Shown: one piece after another, positions 12,908 to 22,731 of the stretch
Numbering within the stretch: position 1 is the stretch's first letter
Layout: each line of letters opens with the position of its first letter
Source: Mycolicibacterium sp. CBMA 226
Lineage (GTDB): Bacteria > Actinomycetota > Actinomycetes > Mycobacteriales > Mycobacteriaceae
Direction: 5' to 3'
NCBI RefSeq assembly: GCF_009729075.1
Contig: NZ_VTGY01000011.1
Location: 62,001 to 126,000, forward strand
DNA length: 64,000 nucleotides
Program-made: the position numbers and the translations under genes
The notes under the pieces: generated by a model
The model's input: the letters and a program-made list of their open reading frames with translations, nothing else
Database searches by the model: none
What the model was told of the DNA's origin: nothing

Positions 12908-13729
12908 ATGCACTCAGAGCCTAACGCAGAAGACGTGTCGCCTCGCAGGCCCTGGTGGACGGCCGGGACCTCGGAACCTGTCCAACCGGCCCGTCACTCC
13001 GCCTGGCGATTCGGTGTGCCGGTCGTCTGTGTGCTCGCCGGCCTGCTGCTGGCCACCACGCACAGCGTGTCCGGGGGCAGCGAGATCCGGCGCAGTGACG
13101 CGCCCCGCCTCGTCGACATGGTCAAGGAGGCCCAGCGCACCGTCGCCACCCGTGCCGCCGAGCGCGACAGCCTGCAGCATCAGCTCGAGAACCACCACGG
13201 CGGTACCCCCGGCGCCGAAGCAGCGCTCGGCGCCATCACCAGCCGGGCCAACGAACTCGGTCTGGAGCTCGGCCTCGATCCCATGCGTGGACCGGGTCTG
13301 GTGATCACCCTCAACGACGCGCAGCGCAATGCGCAGGGCCAGTACCCGCGCGACGCCACGCCCGACGACCTCGTCGTGCACCAGCAGGACGTCCAGGCGG
13401 TGCTCAACGCACTGTGGCTGGGCGGTGCCGAGGCCGTCCAGATGCAGGACCAGCGAATCCTGGCGACGTCGGCCCCGCGCTGTGTCGGCAACACGCTGCT
13501 GCTCAACGGCCGTACCTACAGCCCGCCGTACGTCATCACCGTCATCGGCAACGTCGAGGGCATGCGGGCCGCGCTGGCCGCGGCGCCGCTGGTGACCTTG
13601 TACAAGCAGTACGTCGTGCGGTTCGGACTCGGGTACACCGAGGTACCGCGGGCGTCGGTGGACGTCGTCGGTCACCGGATGCCGGTGAAGCTCCAGTACG
13701 CCAAACCGGCTGGACCGGTCACATATTGA
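12908..13729 (+). CDS. DUF881 family protein (Rv0012-like)
   Basis: A 273-residue protein with one membrane helix near residues 37-57 ([15 protein letters not shown]), a helical coiled-coil-like stretch ([20 protein letters not shown]) and a DUF881 domain in the remainder, probably outside the membrane. Family members stand in division gene clusters of actinobacteria and Firmicutes; no biochemical role is established. The ATG at 12908 is chosen by alignment of the N-terminus with the acidic start seen in homologues. It is divergent from crgA. Confidence 0.8.
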   Translation: MHSEPNAEDVSPRRPWWTAGTSEPVQPARHSAWRFGVPVVCVLAGLLLATTHSVSGGSEIRRSDAPRLVDMVKEAQRTVATRAAERDSLQHQLENHHGGTPGAEAALGAITSRANELGLELGLDPMRGPGLVITLNDAQRNAQGQYPRDATPDDLVVHQQDVQAVLNALWLGGAEAVQMQDQRILATSAPRCVGNTLLLNGRTYSPPYVITVIGNVEGMRAALAAAPLVTLYKQYVVRFGLGYTEVPRASVDVVGHRMPVKLQYAKPAGPVTY

Positions 13730-13765
13730 GTGATCAGGTCAGCGGTGACCCAGTAGCCTGACGGC

Positions 13766-14434
13766 ATGCAGGTTCTCGTCCTCGACAACTACGACAGCTT
13801 CGTGTTCAACCTGGTCCAGTACCTGGGCCAGCTCGGAGTGCACGCGCAGGTTTGGCGTAGCGACGACGAACGCGTCTCCACCGCCGAGGGTGTGGCCGCC
13901 GTGGCGGAGGAGTTCGACGGGATCCTGGTGAGCCCGGGCCCCGGCACCCCGGAGCGGGCCGGCGCGTCGATTCCGCTGGTCCGGGCCTGTGCGCAGACGC
14001 GCACTCCCCTACTCGGCGTGTGTCTGGGACATCAGGCCATCGGGGTGGCTTTCGGCGGCACGGTGGACCGCGCGCCGGAACTGCTGCACGGCAAGACCAG
14101 TCTTGTGCACCACGCGAACAGTGGTGTGCTGCAAGGACTTCCGGACCCGTTCACGGCGACTCGCTACCACTCGCTGACCATCCTGCCGGAGACGCTGCCG
14201 GATGAGCTGGAGGCCATCGGGCAGACCGACACCGGCATCATCATGGCGGTGCGGCACCGCGAACTGCCGATCCACGGCGTGCAGTTCCACCCGGAGAGCA
14301 TCCTGACCCAGGGCGGGCACCGGATGCTCGCCAACTGGCTGGGCTTCTGCGGGCAGGCTCCCGATGAGGGCCTCGTCAGTCGCCTCGAGCAGGAAGTCGC
14401 GGACGCCGTGTCGGCCGCGACCCGTACCGCCTAG
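13766..14434 (+). CDS. trpG: Glutamine amidotransferase subunit of anthranilate/aminodeoxychorismate synthase
   Basis: A 222-residue class I glutamine amidotransferase that supplies ammonia to chorismate for folate (p-aminobenzoate) or tryptophan synthesis. The triad is Cys86 in GVCLGHQ, His175 and Glu177 in VQFHPESI; the oxyanion strand LVSPGPGTP is at 54-61. M. tuberculosis has one such gene in this position (Rv0013, called trpG or pabA), which may serve both pathways. A TAGCCT box ends six bases before the ATG, so the transcript may be leaderless. It converges with pknB. Confidence 0.92.
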   Translation: MQVLVLDNYDSFVFNLVQYLGQLGVHAQVWRSDDERVSTAEGVAAVAEEFDGILVSPGPGTPERAGASIPLVRACAQTRTPLLGVCLGHQAIGVAFGGTVDRAPELLHGKTSLVHHANSGVLQGLPDPFTATRYHSLTILPETLPDELEAIGQTDTGIIMAVRHRELPIHGVQFHPESILTQGGHRMLANWLGFCGQAPDEGLVSRLEQEVADAVSAATRTA

Positions 14435-14441
14435 CGGCGGT

Positions 14442-16325
14442 TTACGAAGCGAAGCTCAGCGTGATCGACGCGTTGAAGTTCACGCCACTGCCGGCCGCCG
14501 GCATCTGGCTCACCACCGCATTGCTGCGCTGACCGCTGTTCTGCACGTCCGCGCCCTTGATCAGCACGCCGGTCCAGCCCAGGGCGCGCAGGTTCGGCTC
14601 GGCGTCCGTCCAGAACTGACCGCTCAGGTTGGGCATCACGAACTGGTTGCCCAGCGACACCTTCAGCGTGATCGGCGCGTCCTTCGCCGTCGGTGTGCCG
14701 GCCGCCGGTTCGGTGCCGAGGATCTCGCCGGCCGGCTTCGGGCTGTCGATCGGAGCGGTCAGGATCGTCGTGAAGCCGACGGTGTTGAGGTTCTTCGTCG
14801 CAACTTCCACGGTCTGGCCGTTGACATCGGGCATCGGCACCAGGCCCGGGCCGGAGCCGACGATGATCGTGATGACGTTGGTGATCGCCGACGTCTGGTG
14901 GGCCGGCGGGTTGGTCGCGATGACCTTGTCTTTCTGCTCCGGCAGCGACTGCGACACCGTCTGCTGGATGTTCCGGAAGCCCGATGCCTGCAGCTTCGCC
15001 ATCGCATCGGCCGGCGACTGCTTCGAGACGTCCGGAACCTCGCGCTGCTCAGGGCCGGTGGAGACGTTGATGGTGATCTCGTCACCGGCGGCGACGGAAG
15101 CGTTGGCCGACGGTTCGGTGCCGATCACGTGGTCCGGCGCCACGGTCGAGTCGGGCCGCTGCTGCGTACGCGTCTTGAAGCCCCGGTTCTGCAGGTTGGC
15201 GACGGCGTCGGCCTGAGCCAGCCCGCGCACGTCCGGAATCTGCTGGTCGTGCGGCTTGCCGCCGATCAGGTTGATGGCGACGGTGACGACGACCGTCAGC
15301 ACAGCCAGGATGGCGGCCGCGACGAGCCAACGGCCGATCGGGGTCGCGGCCCGGTCCGTCGAGCGGTACGGCTGCGGGTTGACGCTGATCTGCTCCGGCA
15401 TCATGCTGCGCGGCCCACCGAACCCGCCCGAGCCCATCAGCGCGGTGCGTTCTGCATCGGTCAGCACCTTGGGGGCGTCCGGAGCCTCGCCGGCGTGCAC
15501 GCGGATCAGGTCGTTCCGCATGTCCGCGGCGCTCTGGTAGCGGTTGTCCGGGTTCTTCGCCAGGGCCTTGAGCACGACGGCGTCCAGGTCGGGAGTGATG
15601 CCGGAGTGCCGCTGCGAGGGCGGCACCGGGTCCTCACGGACATGCTGGTAGGCCACGGCCACCGGCGAATCGCCGACGAAGGGCGGCTCACCGGTGATCA
15701 GTTCGTAGAGCACGCAACCGAGCGAGTACACGTCCGAGCGGGCGTCGACGTTCTGTCCACTGGCCTGCTCGGGCGACAGGTACTGGGCGGTGCCGATGAC
15801 CGCCGCGGTCTGCGTCATCCGGTTGCTGCTGTCGGCGATGGCGCGGGCAATGCCGAAGTCCATGACCTTGACCGCGTTGGCCTTGCTGATCATGATGTTC
15901 GCCGGCTTGATGTCGCGGTGCACGATGCCGTGCTGGTGACTGAAGTTCAGGGCCTGACAGGCGTCGGCGATGATCTCGATCGCGCGCTGCTGCGGCAGCG
16001 GCCCCTCGGTGTGCACGATGTCGCGCAGCGTCACGCCGTCGACGTACTCCATGACGATGTACGGCAGCGGGCCGTTGGGCGTCTCGGCCTCGCCGGTGTC
16101 GTAGACCGCGACGATCGCGGGGTGGTTCAGCGCCGCGGCGTTCTGCGCCTCCCGACGGAAGCGCAGGTAGAAGCTCGGGTCGCGAGCGAGGTCGGCGCGC
16201 AGCACCTTGACCGCGACGTCGCGGTGCAGGCGTAGGTCCCGCCCGAGGTGAACCTCGGACATGCCACCGAAGCCGAGGATGTCCCCCAGCTCGTAGCGGT
16301 CGGAGAGGTGCTGGGGCGTGGTCAT
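14442..16325 (-). CDS. pknB: Serine/threonine protein kinase PknB with PASTA domains
   Basis: A 627-residue receptor kinase controlling growth and peptidoglycan synthesis. The kinase domain is residues 11-275: glycine loop GFGGMSEV, Lys40, [15 protein letters not shown], and two activation-loop threonines at 171 and 173 (MTQTAAV), as in the M. tuberculosis enzyme. A juxtamembrane segment leads to one helix ([19 protein letters not shown]), then four extracellular PASTA repeats that in homologues bind muropeptides. The start overlaps the pknA stop (ATGA). Last gene of the fhaA-to-pknB block. Confidence 0.98.
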   Translation of the reverse strand: MTTPQHLSDRYELGDILGFGGMSEVHLGRDLRLHRDVAVKVLRADLARDPSFYLRFRREAQNAAALNHPAIVAVYDTGEAETPNGPLPYIVMEYVDGVTLRDIVHTEGPLPQQRAIEIIADACQALNFSHQHGIVHRDIKPANIMISKANAVKVMDFGIARAIADSSNRMTQTAAVIGTAQYLSPEQASGQNVDARSDVYSLGCVLYELITGEPPFVGDSPVAVAYQHVREDPVPPSQRHSGITPDLDAVVLKALAKNPDNRYQSAADMRNDLIRVHAGEAPDAPKVLTDAERTALMGSGGFGGPRSMMPEQISVNPQPYRSTDRAATPIGRWLVAAAILAVLTVVVTVAINLIGGKPHDQQIPDVRGLAQADAVANLQNRGFKTRTQQRPDSTVAPDHVIGTEPSANASVAAGDEITINVSTGPEQREVPDVSKQSPADAMAKLQASGFRNIQQTVSQSLPEQKDKVIATNPPAHQTSAITNVITIIVGSGPGLVPMPDVNGQTVEVATKNLNTVGFTTILTAPIDSPKPAGEILGTEPAAGTPTAKDAPITLKVSLGNQFVMPNLSGQFWTDAEPNLRALGWTGVLIKGADVQNSGQRSNAVVSQMPAAGSGVNFNASITLSFAS

Positions 16326-17551
16326 GAGATGGCCGGTCCTGACAGCTTCGGGAGCGAAGCCGACTGACCCGTCGGTGCGCCCGGCGTCTTCGTGGTCTCG
16401 GTGATGGTGTTGGTGACAGTCGACTGCTGCTGGTTCTTCTGGTCCTGCCGGTCCTGCGCGTTGAGCACGATCAGGATCGCGATGACGATCGCCAGCGCAC
16501 CCAGGACACCCGCGGCCCACAGCAGGGCGCGCTGACCGGGCGAGAACGTCCGCCGCGCCGGCGGGGCCGGCCGATGGTTGCCACTGGCCGGCCGCGGCCG
16601 CGGGGTCGCGGGTGCCGGACGGGCGGGCTCGATGGCCGCGCGTGCCTGTGTGCTCGACGGGATCGCCGCCGGAGCGGCGCGGCCGATGGTCGGTGCCTGG
16701 TTGGGCCGCGGGGGGCGGCGTCCGGCCCGGACTGCGGCGACGGCGTCGGCGAACGGGCCGCCACTGCGGTAACGGTGGATGGCGTCCTTGGCGAGCGCGA
16801 TCTCGATCAGTTCCCGGACGTTGGGGGGCAGGTCGGCCGGCAGGGGTGGCGGCGCTTCCTTGATGTGTTTCATCGCGACGGTGAGGGCGCCGTCGCCGGT
16901 GAACGGCCGCCGCCCGGACACGGACTCGTAGCCGACGACACCGAGCGAGTAGACGTCGCTGGCGGCGGTGGCGTCGTGGCCCAGAGCCTGCTCGGGCGCG
17001 ATGTACTGGGCGGTGCCCATCACCATGCCGGTCTGGGTGACGGGCGCGGCGTCGACGGCCTTGGCGATGCCGAAGTCGGTGAGCTTCACCTGGCCGGTCG
17101 GGGTGATCATGATGTTGCCGGGCTTGACGTCGCGGTGCACCAGGCCGGCGCTGTGGGCGACCTGCAGGGCCCGGCCCGTCTGTTCCAGCATGTCCAGCGA
17201 GTGCCGCAGCGACAGCCGGCCGGTGCGCTTGATCACCGAGTTCAGCGGCTCGCCGTTGACGAGCTCCATGACCAGGTAGGCGGTGCGGCCGGAATCGTCG
17301 AGCTCGGTCTCGCCGTAGTCGTAGACGCTGGCGATGCCGGGGTGGTTCAGCATCGCGACCGTGCGCGCCTCGGCGCGGAACCGCTCGACGAACTCAGGGT
17401 CGGTCGAGTACTCGGCCTTGAGCACTTTGATGGCGACCTGTCGGCCGAGCCTGCTGTCGACGCCTTCCCAGACCTGACCCATGCCACCTGTGGCGATGAG
17501 TCGCTGAAGTCGATAGCGGCCGGAAAGTGTGACTCCGACCCGCGCGCTCAT
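16322..17551 (-). CDS. pknA: Serine/threonine protein kinase PknA
   Basis: A 409-residue membrane kinase paired with PknB in control of cell shape and division. Glycine loop ATGGMGQV, Lys42, [15 protein letters not shown] and activation loop with [11 protein letters not shown] are intact. A Pro/Ala/Arg-rich juxtamembrane linker (about 275-335) leads to one helix ([21 protein letters not shown]) and a short outer tail without PASTA repeats. It is slightly shorter than the 431-residue M. tuberculosis protein, mainly in the linker and tail. Starts four bases inside the pbpA end. Confidence 0.97.
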   Translation of the reverse strand: MSARVGVTLSGRYRLQRLIATGGMGQVWEGVDSRLGRQVAIKVLKAEYSTDPEFVERFRAEARTVAMLNHPGIASVYDYGETELDDSGRTAYLVMELVNGEPLNSVIKRTGRLSLRHSLDMLEQTGRALQVAHSAGLVHRDVKPGNIMITPTGQVKLTDFGIAKAVDAAPVTQTGMVMGTAQYIAPEQALGHDATAASDVYSLGVVGYESVSGRRPFTGDGALTVAMKHIKEAPPPLPADLPPNVRELIEIALAKDAIHRYRSGGPFADAVAAVRAGRRPPRPNQAPTIGRAAPAAIPSSTQARAAIEPARPAPATPRPRPASGNHRPAPPARRTFSPGQRALLWAAGVLGALAIVIAILIVLNAQDRQDQKNQQQSTVTNTITETTKTPGAPTGQSASLPKLSGPAIS

Positions 17552-19026
17552 GATCCCTCCCGTAGCGCCGCGGCGATTGTGGCCCGCCCGATGGGTGCGG
17601 CCAGCGCACCGCCGGTTGCGGACAAACGGTCCCCACCATTCTCCACTAGGACGGCGACGGCGACCTTCGGGGATTTAGCCGGTGCAAAAGCGATGTACCA
17701 CGCGTGTGGCGGGGTGTTGCGTGGATCGGTGCCGTGTTCGGCGGTGCCCGTCTTTGATGCGATCTGCACGCCGGCTATGGCTCCCTTCTGCTGCGTCACC
17801 TGCTCGGCGCCGACCATCAGATCCGTAAGTGTAGCCGCGACCTGGGATGAGATGGCCCGCCGCTGCTGGTGCGGTGAGGTAGCCGCGATGTTGCGGAGGT
17901 CAGGTCCCTTGAGGTCGTCGACCAGGTACGGGGCCATGCTGACGCCGCCATTGGCGATGGTCGCGGCGACCATCGCATTCTGCAGCGGGGTCAGGGCGAC
18001 GTCCTTCTGGCCGATGCTGGAGATACCCAGGGCCGGGGCGTCGGAGATCGGGCCGACGGTCGACTCGGCGACCTGCAGCGGGATCGACGGCGGCGGGGTG
18101 TCCAGGCCGAACTGCTTGGCCATGGTCCGCATCGCGTCGGCGCCGTTGTGCAGGCCCAGTTCGACGAAGGCGGTGTTGCACGATTTGGCGAACGCCTCGC
18201 GCAGGGACACCGTCGGGCCGCCGCCGCATGCCGCGCCGCCGTAGTTCTCCAGCGTTGCGGTGCTGTCCGGCAACGTGATTCGCGCCGCGGACGTGAGCTG
18301 GGTGTCCGGGGTGGCGCCGGCCTGCAGGGCCGCTGCGGTGGTCAGCACCTTGAACGTCGACCCCGGCGGGTACGTCTCGGAGATCGCCCGGTTCTGTAGC
18401 GGTGAGTCGGGGTTGTCGCGCAGCTCCTGCCAGGCGGCGGACTGCCTGTCCCCTTCATGCGAGGCGAGCAGATTGGGGTCGTACGACGGCGACGACACCA
18501 TGGCCAGAATCTTGCCGGTGGACGGGTCCAGGGCGACCACCGAGCCCTTGCACGGGTTGCCGCCGCACCCCTGCTGCATCGCGTCCCACGCGGCCTGCTG
18601 CACCCGCGGCACGATCGTGGTGTCGACGTTGCCGCCGCGAGGATCGCGGCCTGTGAAGAAGTCTGCGATGCGGTTGCCGAACAGCCGCTCGTCGGAGCCG
18701 TTGAGGATGCTGTCCTCGGCGCGCTCGAGACCGGTGCTCGAGTACTGCAGCGAGTAGAAGCCCGTGATGGGCGCGTAGACCAGCGGGTTCGGGTAGATGC
18801 GGAGGTAGCGGAACCGGCCGTTGGTCGGCATCGAGTACGCCAGCAGTTGGCCGCCGGCGGTGATCTGGCCGCGCTGGCGTGAGTACTCGTCGAGCAGCAC
18901 CCGCTGGTTCCGCGGGTCGGCGCGGAGGCCGTCTGCGGCGAACACCTGCGTGGAGGTGGCGTTGAGCAGCAGCAACACGATCAGGGCCATGACGAGGCCG
19001 GAGAGGCGGCGAAGCGAGGTGTTCAT
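17548..19026 (-). CDS. pbpA: Penicillin-binding protein A, class B transpeptidase
   Basis: A 492-residue D,D-transpeptidase that cross-links peptidoglycan, acting on the outside of the membrane. It has a single N-terminal anchor ([18 protein letters not shown]). The catalytic set is Ser223-xx-Lys226 in PPGSTFK, the SCN motif (KSCNTAF) and KTG (SKTGTAEHG). Two cysteines close together ([11 protein letters not shown], 154 and 159) are a possible disulfide. The stop and start codons overlap pknA and rodA by four bases, tying it to the RodA glycosyltransferase, its expected partner. Confidence 0.96.
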   Translation of the reverse strand: MNTSLRRLSGLVMALIVLLLLNATSTQVFAADGLRADPRNQRVLLDEYSRQRGQITAGGQLLAYSMPTNGRFRYLRIYPNPLVYAPITGFYSLQYSSTGLERAEDSILNGSDERLFGNRIADFFTGRDPRGGNVDTTIVPRVQQAAWDAMQQGCGGNPCKGSVVALDPSTGKILAMVSSPSYDPNLLASHEGDRQSAAWQELRDNPDSPLQNRAISETYPPGSTFKVLTTAAALQAGATPDTQLTSAARITLPDSTATLENYGGAACGGGPTVSLREAFAKSCNTAFVELGLHNGADAMRTMAKQFGLDTPPPSIPLQVAESTVGPISDAPALGISSIGQKDVALTPLQNAMVAATIANGGVSMAPYLVDDLKGPDLRNIAATSPHQQRRAISSQVAATLTDLMVGAEQVTQQKGAIAGVQIASKTGTAEHGTDPRNTPPHAWYIAFAPAKSPKVAVAVLVENGGDRLSATGGALAAPIGRATIAAALREGS

Positions 19027-20525
19027 TGCTTCTCGATCACCTCGGTGCTGGCCGCCGCGATCGATGTGTTGGGGCCACGGGTCGACAGCGGGCGGCGCGC
19101 GACGTGCGAGACCCGCAGCAGCAGGGCCAGCAGCACGTAGTTGGACAGCAGTGACGAGCCGCCGTAGGACATCCACGGCGTGGTCAGGCCGGTCTGCGGG
19201 ATCAGTTTGGTGACGCCGCCGACGACGATGAACAGTTGCAGCGCCAGCGCGGCAGACAGGCCGGCCGCCAGCAGTTTGCCGAAGCTGTCGCGCACCGCGA
19301 TGGCGGTGCGCAGCCCCCGGATGATGACGATCGTGTAGAGCATCAGCACCGCCGCCAGGCCGACGAGCCCGAGCTCCTCGCCCACCGCCGCGATGATGAA
19401 GTCGGTGGACGCGTCGGGCACCGTGCCGGGCTGACCGTTACCGAGGCCGGTGCCGAAGATGCCGCCCGTGGCGAAGCTGAACAGGGACTGCACCATCTGG
19501 TAGCCGGCGCCGTCGGGGTCGGCGAACGGGTCCAGCCAGTTCTGCACGCGCACCCGGACGTGCGCGAAAAGTTGGTACGCCACAAGGCTTCCCACGCAGA
19601 ACAGACTCAACCCGATGACCACCCAGCTGAGCTTCTCGGTGGCGACGTACAGCAGCACCAGGAACGTCGCGTACAGCAGGAGCGACGCCCCGAGGTCCTT
19701 CTCGAAGACCATGACGCCGATGGAGCCGACCCACGCGACCAGCAGCGGCGCCAGGTCGCGCGGCCGCGGCAGGTCGATGCCGAACATGTGCTTGCCGGCG
19801 CTGGTGAACAGACTGCGCTTGGTGACCAGCACGCTGGCGAAGAAGATCAGCAGCAGGATCTTGGAGAACTCGGCGGGCTGAATCGAGAAGCCCGGCAACC
19901 GGATCCAGATCTTGGCGCCGTACTGCTCGGCCACCGAATCGGGCAGCACCGCGGGGATCGCCAGCAGGACCAGGCCGCTGAGGCCGCAGATGTAGCCGTA
20001 GCGGGCCAGCATCCGGTGGTCGTGGACGAACATCAGCACCGCGGTGAACACCAGGATGCTCAGCAGGGTCCACAGCATCTGCTGGTTGGCGTTGCCGCCC
20101 GGCAGGACACCGGCGGGCCGGCTGTGCGCCGACAGATCCAGCCGGTAGATCAGCACCAGGCCCAGGCCGTTCAGCAGCGCGACCACGGGCAACAGCAGCG
20201 GGTCGGCATACGGCGCGTACCGGCGCACCGCCAGGTGGGCGCCACCGAACAGCACGACGAAGCCGACCGTGAACTGGACGAGGTCCAACCGCAGGCCGGT
20301 CTCCTGATTGGCCTCGACGATGAGCAGCGCCACCGTCGTGATCACGGCCGCGAAGCCCAGCAGAACCAACTCGGAATTACGCCGATTGGGCAACTGAGGG
20401 GCGACCGCGACCGGAGACTGCGGCTGCGTGTCTTCCCGTCGCTTCGCTCGCGCCGGATTGTCTTCCCGTCGCTTCGCTCGCCCCGGAGTGTCTTCCCGCC
20501 GCTGCGCCCCCTCCGGCGTCGTCAT
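19023..20525 (-). CDS. rodA: RodA/FtsW-family peptidoglycan glycosyltransferase
   Basis: A 500-residue SEDS-family membrane protein that polymerises lipid II, partnered with PBPA. Many membrane helices begin at about residue 50; conserved SEDS segments include KIWIRLPGFSIQPAEFSKI, GNGQPG and the final PQTGLTTPWMSYGGSS block. The N-terminal 35 residues are an unusual tandem repeat of RRED followed by (T/N)P(G/A)RAK, period ten residues, before the first helix. This makes it longer than the 469-residue M. tuberculosis protein. pstP ends 73 bases upstream. Confidence 0.94.
   Translation of the reverse strand: MTTPEGAQRREDTPGRAKRREDNPARAKRREDTQPQSPVAVAPQLPNRRNSELVLLGFAAVITTVALLIVEANQETGLRLDLVQFTVGFVVLFGGAHLAVRRYAPYADPLLLPVVALLNGLGLVLIYRLDLSAHSRPAGVLPGGNANQQMLWTLLSILVFTAVLMFVHDHRMLARYGYICGLSGLVLLAIPAVLPDSVAEQYGAKIWIRLPGFSIQPAEFSKILLLIFFASVLVTKRSLFTSAGKHMFGIDLPRPRDLAPLLVAWVGSIGVMVFEKDLGASLLLYATFLVLLYVATEKLSWVVIGLSLFCVGSLVAYQLFAHVRVRVQNWLDPFADPDGAGYQMVQSLFSFATGGIFGTGLGNGQPGTVPDASTDFIIAAVGEELGLVGLAAVLMLYTIVIIRGLRTAIAVRDSFGKLLAAGLSAALALQLFIVVGGVTKLIPQTGLTTPWMSYGGSSLLSNYVLLALLLRVSHVARRPLSTRGPNTSIAAASTEVIEKQ
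20430..20501 (-). repeat. 30-bp in-frame tandem repeat in the rodA N-terminus
   Basis: Three copies of a unit containing CTTCCCGTCGCT and CGCTCGC-like sequence (plus-strand reading) encode RRED at residues 9-12, 19-22 and 29-32 of RodA. The period is 30 bases and the frame is kept, giving a highly charged cytoplasmic tail. Confidence 0.75.
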
Positions 20526-20598
20526 GCCTCGACTCCAGCTCGCTCCGGTCCTCGCTCGTTCCGGACGGCGATCCGCACGTGCGCGGGGCTCCGGGACG

Positions 20599-22143
20599 TC
20601 ATGACGCGTTCCGGCAGTTGGTGCCCGGCTCCTGAGGTGGCGGAGGGAGTGCCGTGGCCGTCGGGGACGGAGCCGCGGGCGAAGTGGGGGCAGGCGCGGG
20701 GCTGGAGGGGTTCGGTGCCGGTGCCGGGCTGGGTGCCGGTGTCGGGGCAGGCGTGGTCGAAGCCGGTGCCTCGGGTCCGGGGGCCGGACCGCGGGGCGGC
20801 TGCGGCACCACCGACAGCGACGGTGCCGGCGCTCCGGGCGCGGGAGCAGGTGCCGGCGGCGGGGTGACGACGGGCGGCGCGCACAGCGGCAGCAGCGAGC
20901 TGTGGCTGAGTTCCTTGAGCTGTCGGATCGCGTCGTCGACCGTGCCGGTCGGCAGGCCGGCGGTGACCTGGGCCCGGCCGGATTCGCGCAGGTCGGCGAC
21001 CTTCATGGGCTGGCAGCCGGCCCGGGTGTCGTCGACCCCGATGATCGTCATATCGGAGTGGCCGTCCAGGCACGCCAGCAGGTACGGATCCTGCAGCGGC
21101 AACCCCAGCAGCGAGCCTGGGATGCCGCGCATGATGTAGACCGAGCCGTTGTAGCCGGAGACGTAGTAGTTACTGCGGATCAGGTAGCGCCCGATGGCCA
21201 GTCCGCTGATGAGCAACAGGATCAGCAAGATGGCGCCGATGATCAGATTGCGCCGGGTGTGACGCTTCCGCGCCGGCGGTTCCGGTTGTGCGGCAGGCTT
21301 TTTCGCGGCTGCCGCCACGCGCTTGGGGTTGAAGGCGGACGCGCGCCCGGCCGCGGTATTGGGCGGCAGGGTGTCGTCGTCCTGGCCGGACACCGCGCCC
21401 GCGAGGATGGGGGCGGTCTGGCCGTACTCGTAGTCGACGACGTCGGCCACCACGACGGTCACGTTGTCCGGGCCGCCGCCGCGCAGCGCCAGCTCGATGA
21501 GTCGGTCGGCGCAGTCCACGACATCGGGGATCTGCATGGCGGTCTGGATGGTCTCGTGGCTGACCGGGTCGGACAACCCGTCTGAACACAGCAGGTAGCG
21601 GTCGCCGGCGCGGACCTCACGCATGGTGAGTGTCGGCTCGACCTCGTGGCCGGTCAGCGCCTTCATGATCAGCGAGCGCTGCGGGTGGCTGTGGGCCTCC
21701 TCGGCAGTGATGCGACCGTCGTCGACCAGCGTCTGAACGAAGGTGTCGTCCTTGGTGATCTGCGTCAGCTCGCCGTCGCGCATCAGGTAACCGCGGGAGT
21801 CGCCGATGTGCACCATGCCCAGCCGGGTGCCGTCGAACAGGATGGCGCTCAGGGTCGTGCCCATGCCCTCGAGCTCGGGGTCGGCCTCGACATGGGCCGC
21901 GATGGCCGCGTTACCGTCGTGGACGGCGTCGTTCAGTTTGGCCAACAGGTCGCCGCCGGGTTCGTCGTCGTCCAGGTGTGCCAGCGCGGCGATGACCAGC
22001 TGTGAGGCGACCTCGCCGGCGGCGTGGCCGCCCATGCCGTCCGCCAGGGCGAGCAGGCGGGCGCCTGCGTAGACGGAGTCCTCATTGTTGGCGCGGACCA
22101 GGCCACGGTCGCTGCGCGCGGCATATCGGAGTACGAGTGTCAC
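20599..22143 (-). CDS. pstP: Serine/threonine phosphatase PstP (PP2C family)
   Basis: A 514-residue membrane phosphatase that reverses phosphorylation by PknA and PknB. The PP2C domain spans about 1-240 with the metal motifs RANNEDS, ALADGMGGH, GDSRGYLMRDG and LCSDGLSD, and GGPDNVTVVVAD near its end. One helix (LIIGAILLILLLISGLAIG) crosses the membrane at about residue 300, followed by an extracellular domain and a Pro/Ala/Ser-rich tail of about 90 residues ending NCRNAS. The start overlaps the fhaB stop by four bases. Confidence 0.96.
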   Translation of the reverse strand: MTLVLRYAARSDRGLVRANNEDSVYAGARLLALADGMGGHAAGEVASQLVIAALAHLDDDEPGGDLLAKLNDAVHDGNAAIAAHVEADPELEGMGTTLSAILFDGTRLGMVHIGDSRGYLMRDGELTQITKDDTFVQTLVDDGRITAEEAHSHPQRSLIMKALTGHEVEPTLTMREVRAGDRYLLCSDGLSDPVSHETIQTAMQIPDVVDCADRLIELALRGGGPDNVTVVVADVVDYEYGQTAPILAGAVSGQDDDTLPPNTAAGRASAFNPKRVAAAAKKPAAQPEPPARKRHTRRNLIIGAILLILLLISGLAIGRYLIRSNYYVSGYNGSVYIMRGIPGSLLGLPLQDPYLLACLDGHSDMTIIGVDDTRAGCQPMKVADLRESGRAQVTAGLPTGTVDDAIRQLKELSHSSLLPLCAPPVVTPPPAPAPAPGAPAPSLSVVPQPPRGPAPGPEAPASTTPAPTPAPSPAPAPNPSSPAPAPTSPAAPSPTATALPPPPQEPGTNCRNAS

Positions 22144-22607
22144 GGGCGCAGCTCAATTACCGTCTTGCCGATTCGAACCGGCGTTCCCATTGGAACCCTT
22201 ACCGCCGTCGTCACTTTCGCCCTGTCCAGGTATGTACCGTTGGTCGATCCTAGGTCTTCGACGTACCACTCGGAGCCTCTCGGCGACAGCCGGGCGTGCC
22301 GTGTCGAGGCGTAGTCGTCGGTGAGCACCAGGGTGGAGTCGTCGGCCCGGCCGATCAGGACGGGCTGGCTGGTCAGGGTGATCCGGGTGCCCGCGAGGGC
22401 GCCTTCGGTCACCACCAACTGGCGCGCGTACCGGCGTCGGTCCCGGTTGGGCAGCAGAGTGCCGCGGAACGCCAGACCACGCCGCACCATGACGGCTCCG
22501 GTAGGTGCGTAGATGTCGGTGCGCAGGACGCGCAAGACCGACCAGATGAAAAGCCAGAGCAACAGAAGGAAACCGACCCGCGTCAGCTGCAGAACTAACC
22601 CCTGCAT
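22140..22607 (-). CDS. fhaB: FHA-domain protein FhaB (FipA)
   Basis: A 155-residue protein with an N-terminal membrane helix (VGFLLLLWLFIWSVLRVL) and a C-terminal FHA domain (about 75-150: PVLIGRADDS, STRHARLS, DLGSTNGTYLD) that reads phosphothreonine. In M. tuberculosis the equal-length protein FipA links FtsZ and FtsQ in division under stress and is a PknA substrate. The ATG at 22607 gives the same length as Rv0019c. It is cotranscribed with pstP. Confidence 0.95.
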   Translation of the reverse strand: MQGLVLQLTRVGFLLLLWLFIWSVLRVLRTDIYAPTGAVMVRRGLAFRGTLLPNRDRRRYARQLVVTEGALAGTRITLTSQPVLIGRADDSTLVLTDDYASTRHARLSPRGSEWYVEDLGSTNGTYLDRAKVTTAVRVPMGTPVRIGKTVIELRP

Positions 22608-22731
22608 CCGACGTCCTCTCCGTTGCCGCATCGAGGCTGGGCCCGGTGCCCGGTAGCCGTCGGCATCGTCACGATACTTTGGCGGTCACCGGCCGGTGTG
22701 AACATCACCCGGCCGGTGACGGATACCGGGC

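Noticed and set aside
20522..21073. A 183-codon minus-strand frame bridging pstP and rodA
   Set aside because: It is the shifted frame of the repetitive Pro/Ala-coding pstP tail; PstP itself is the real product.
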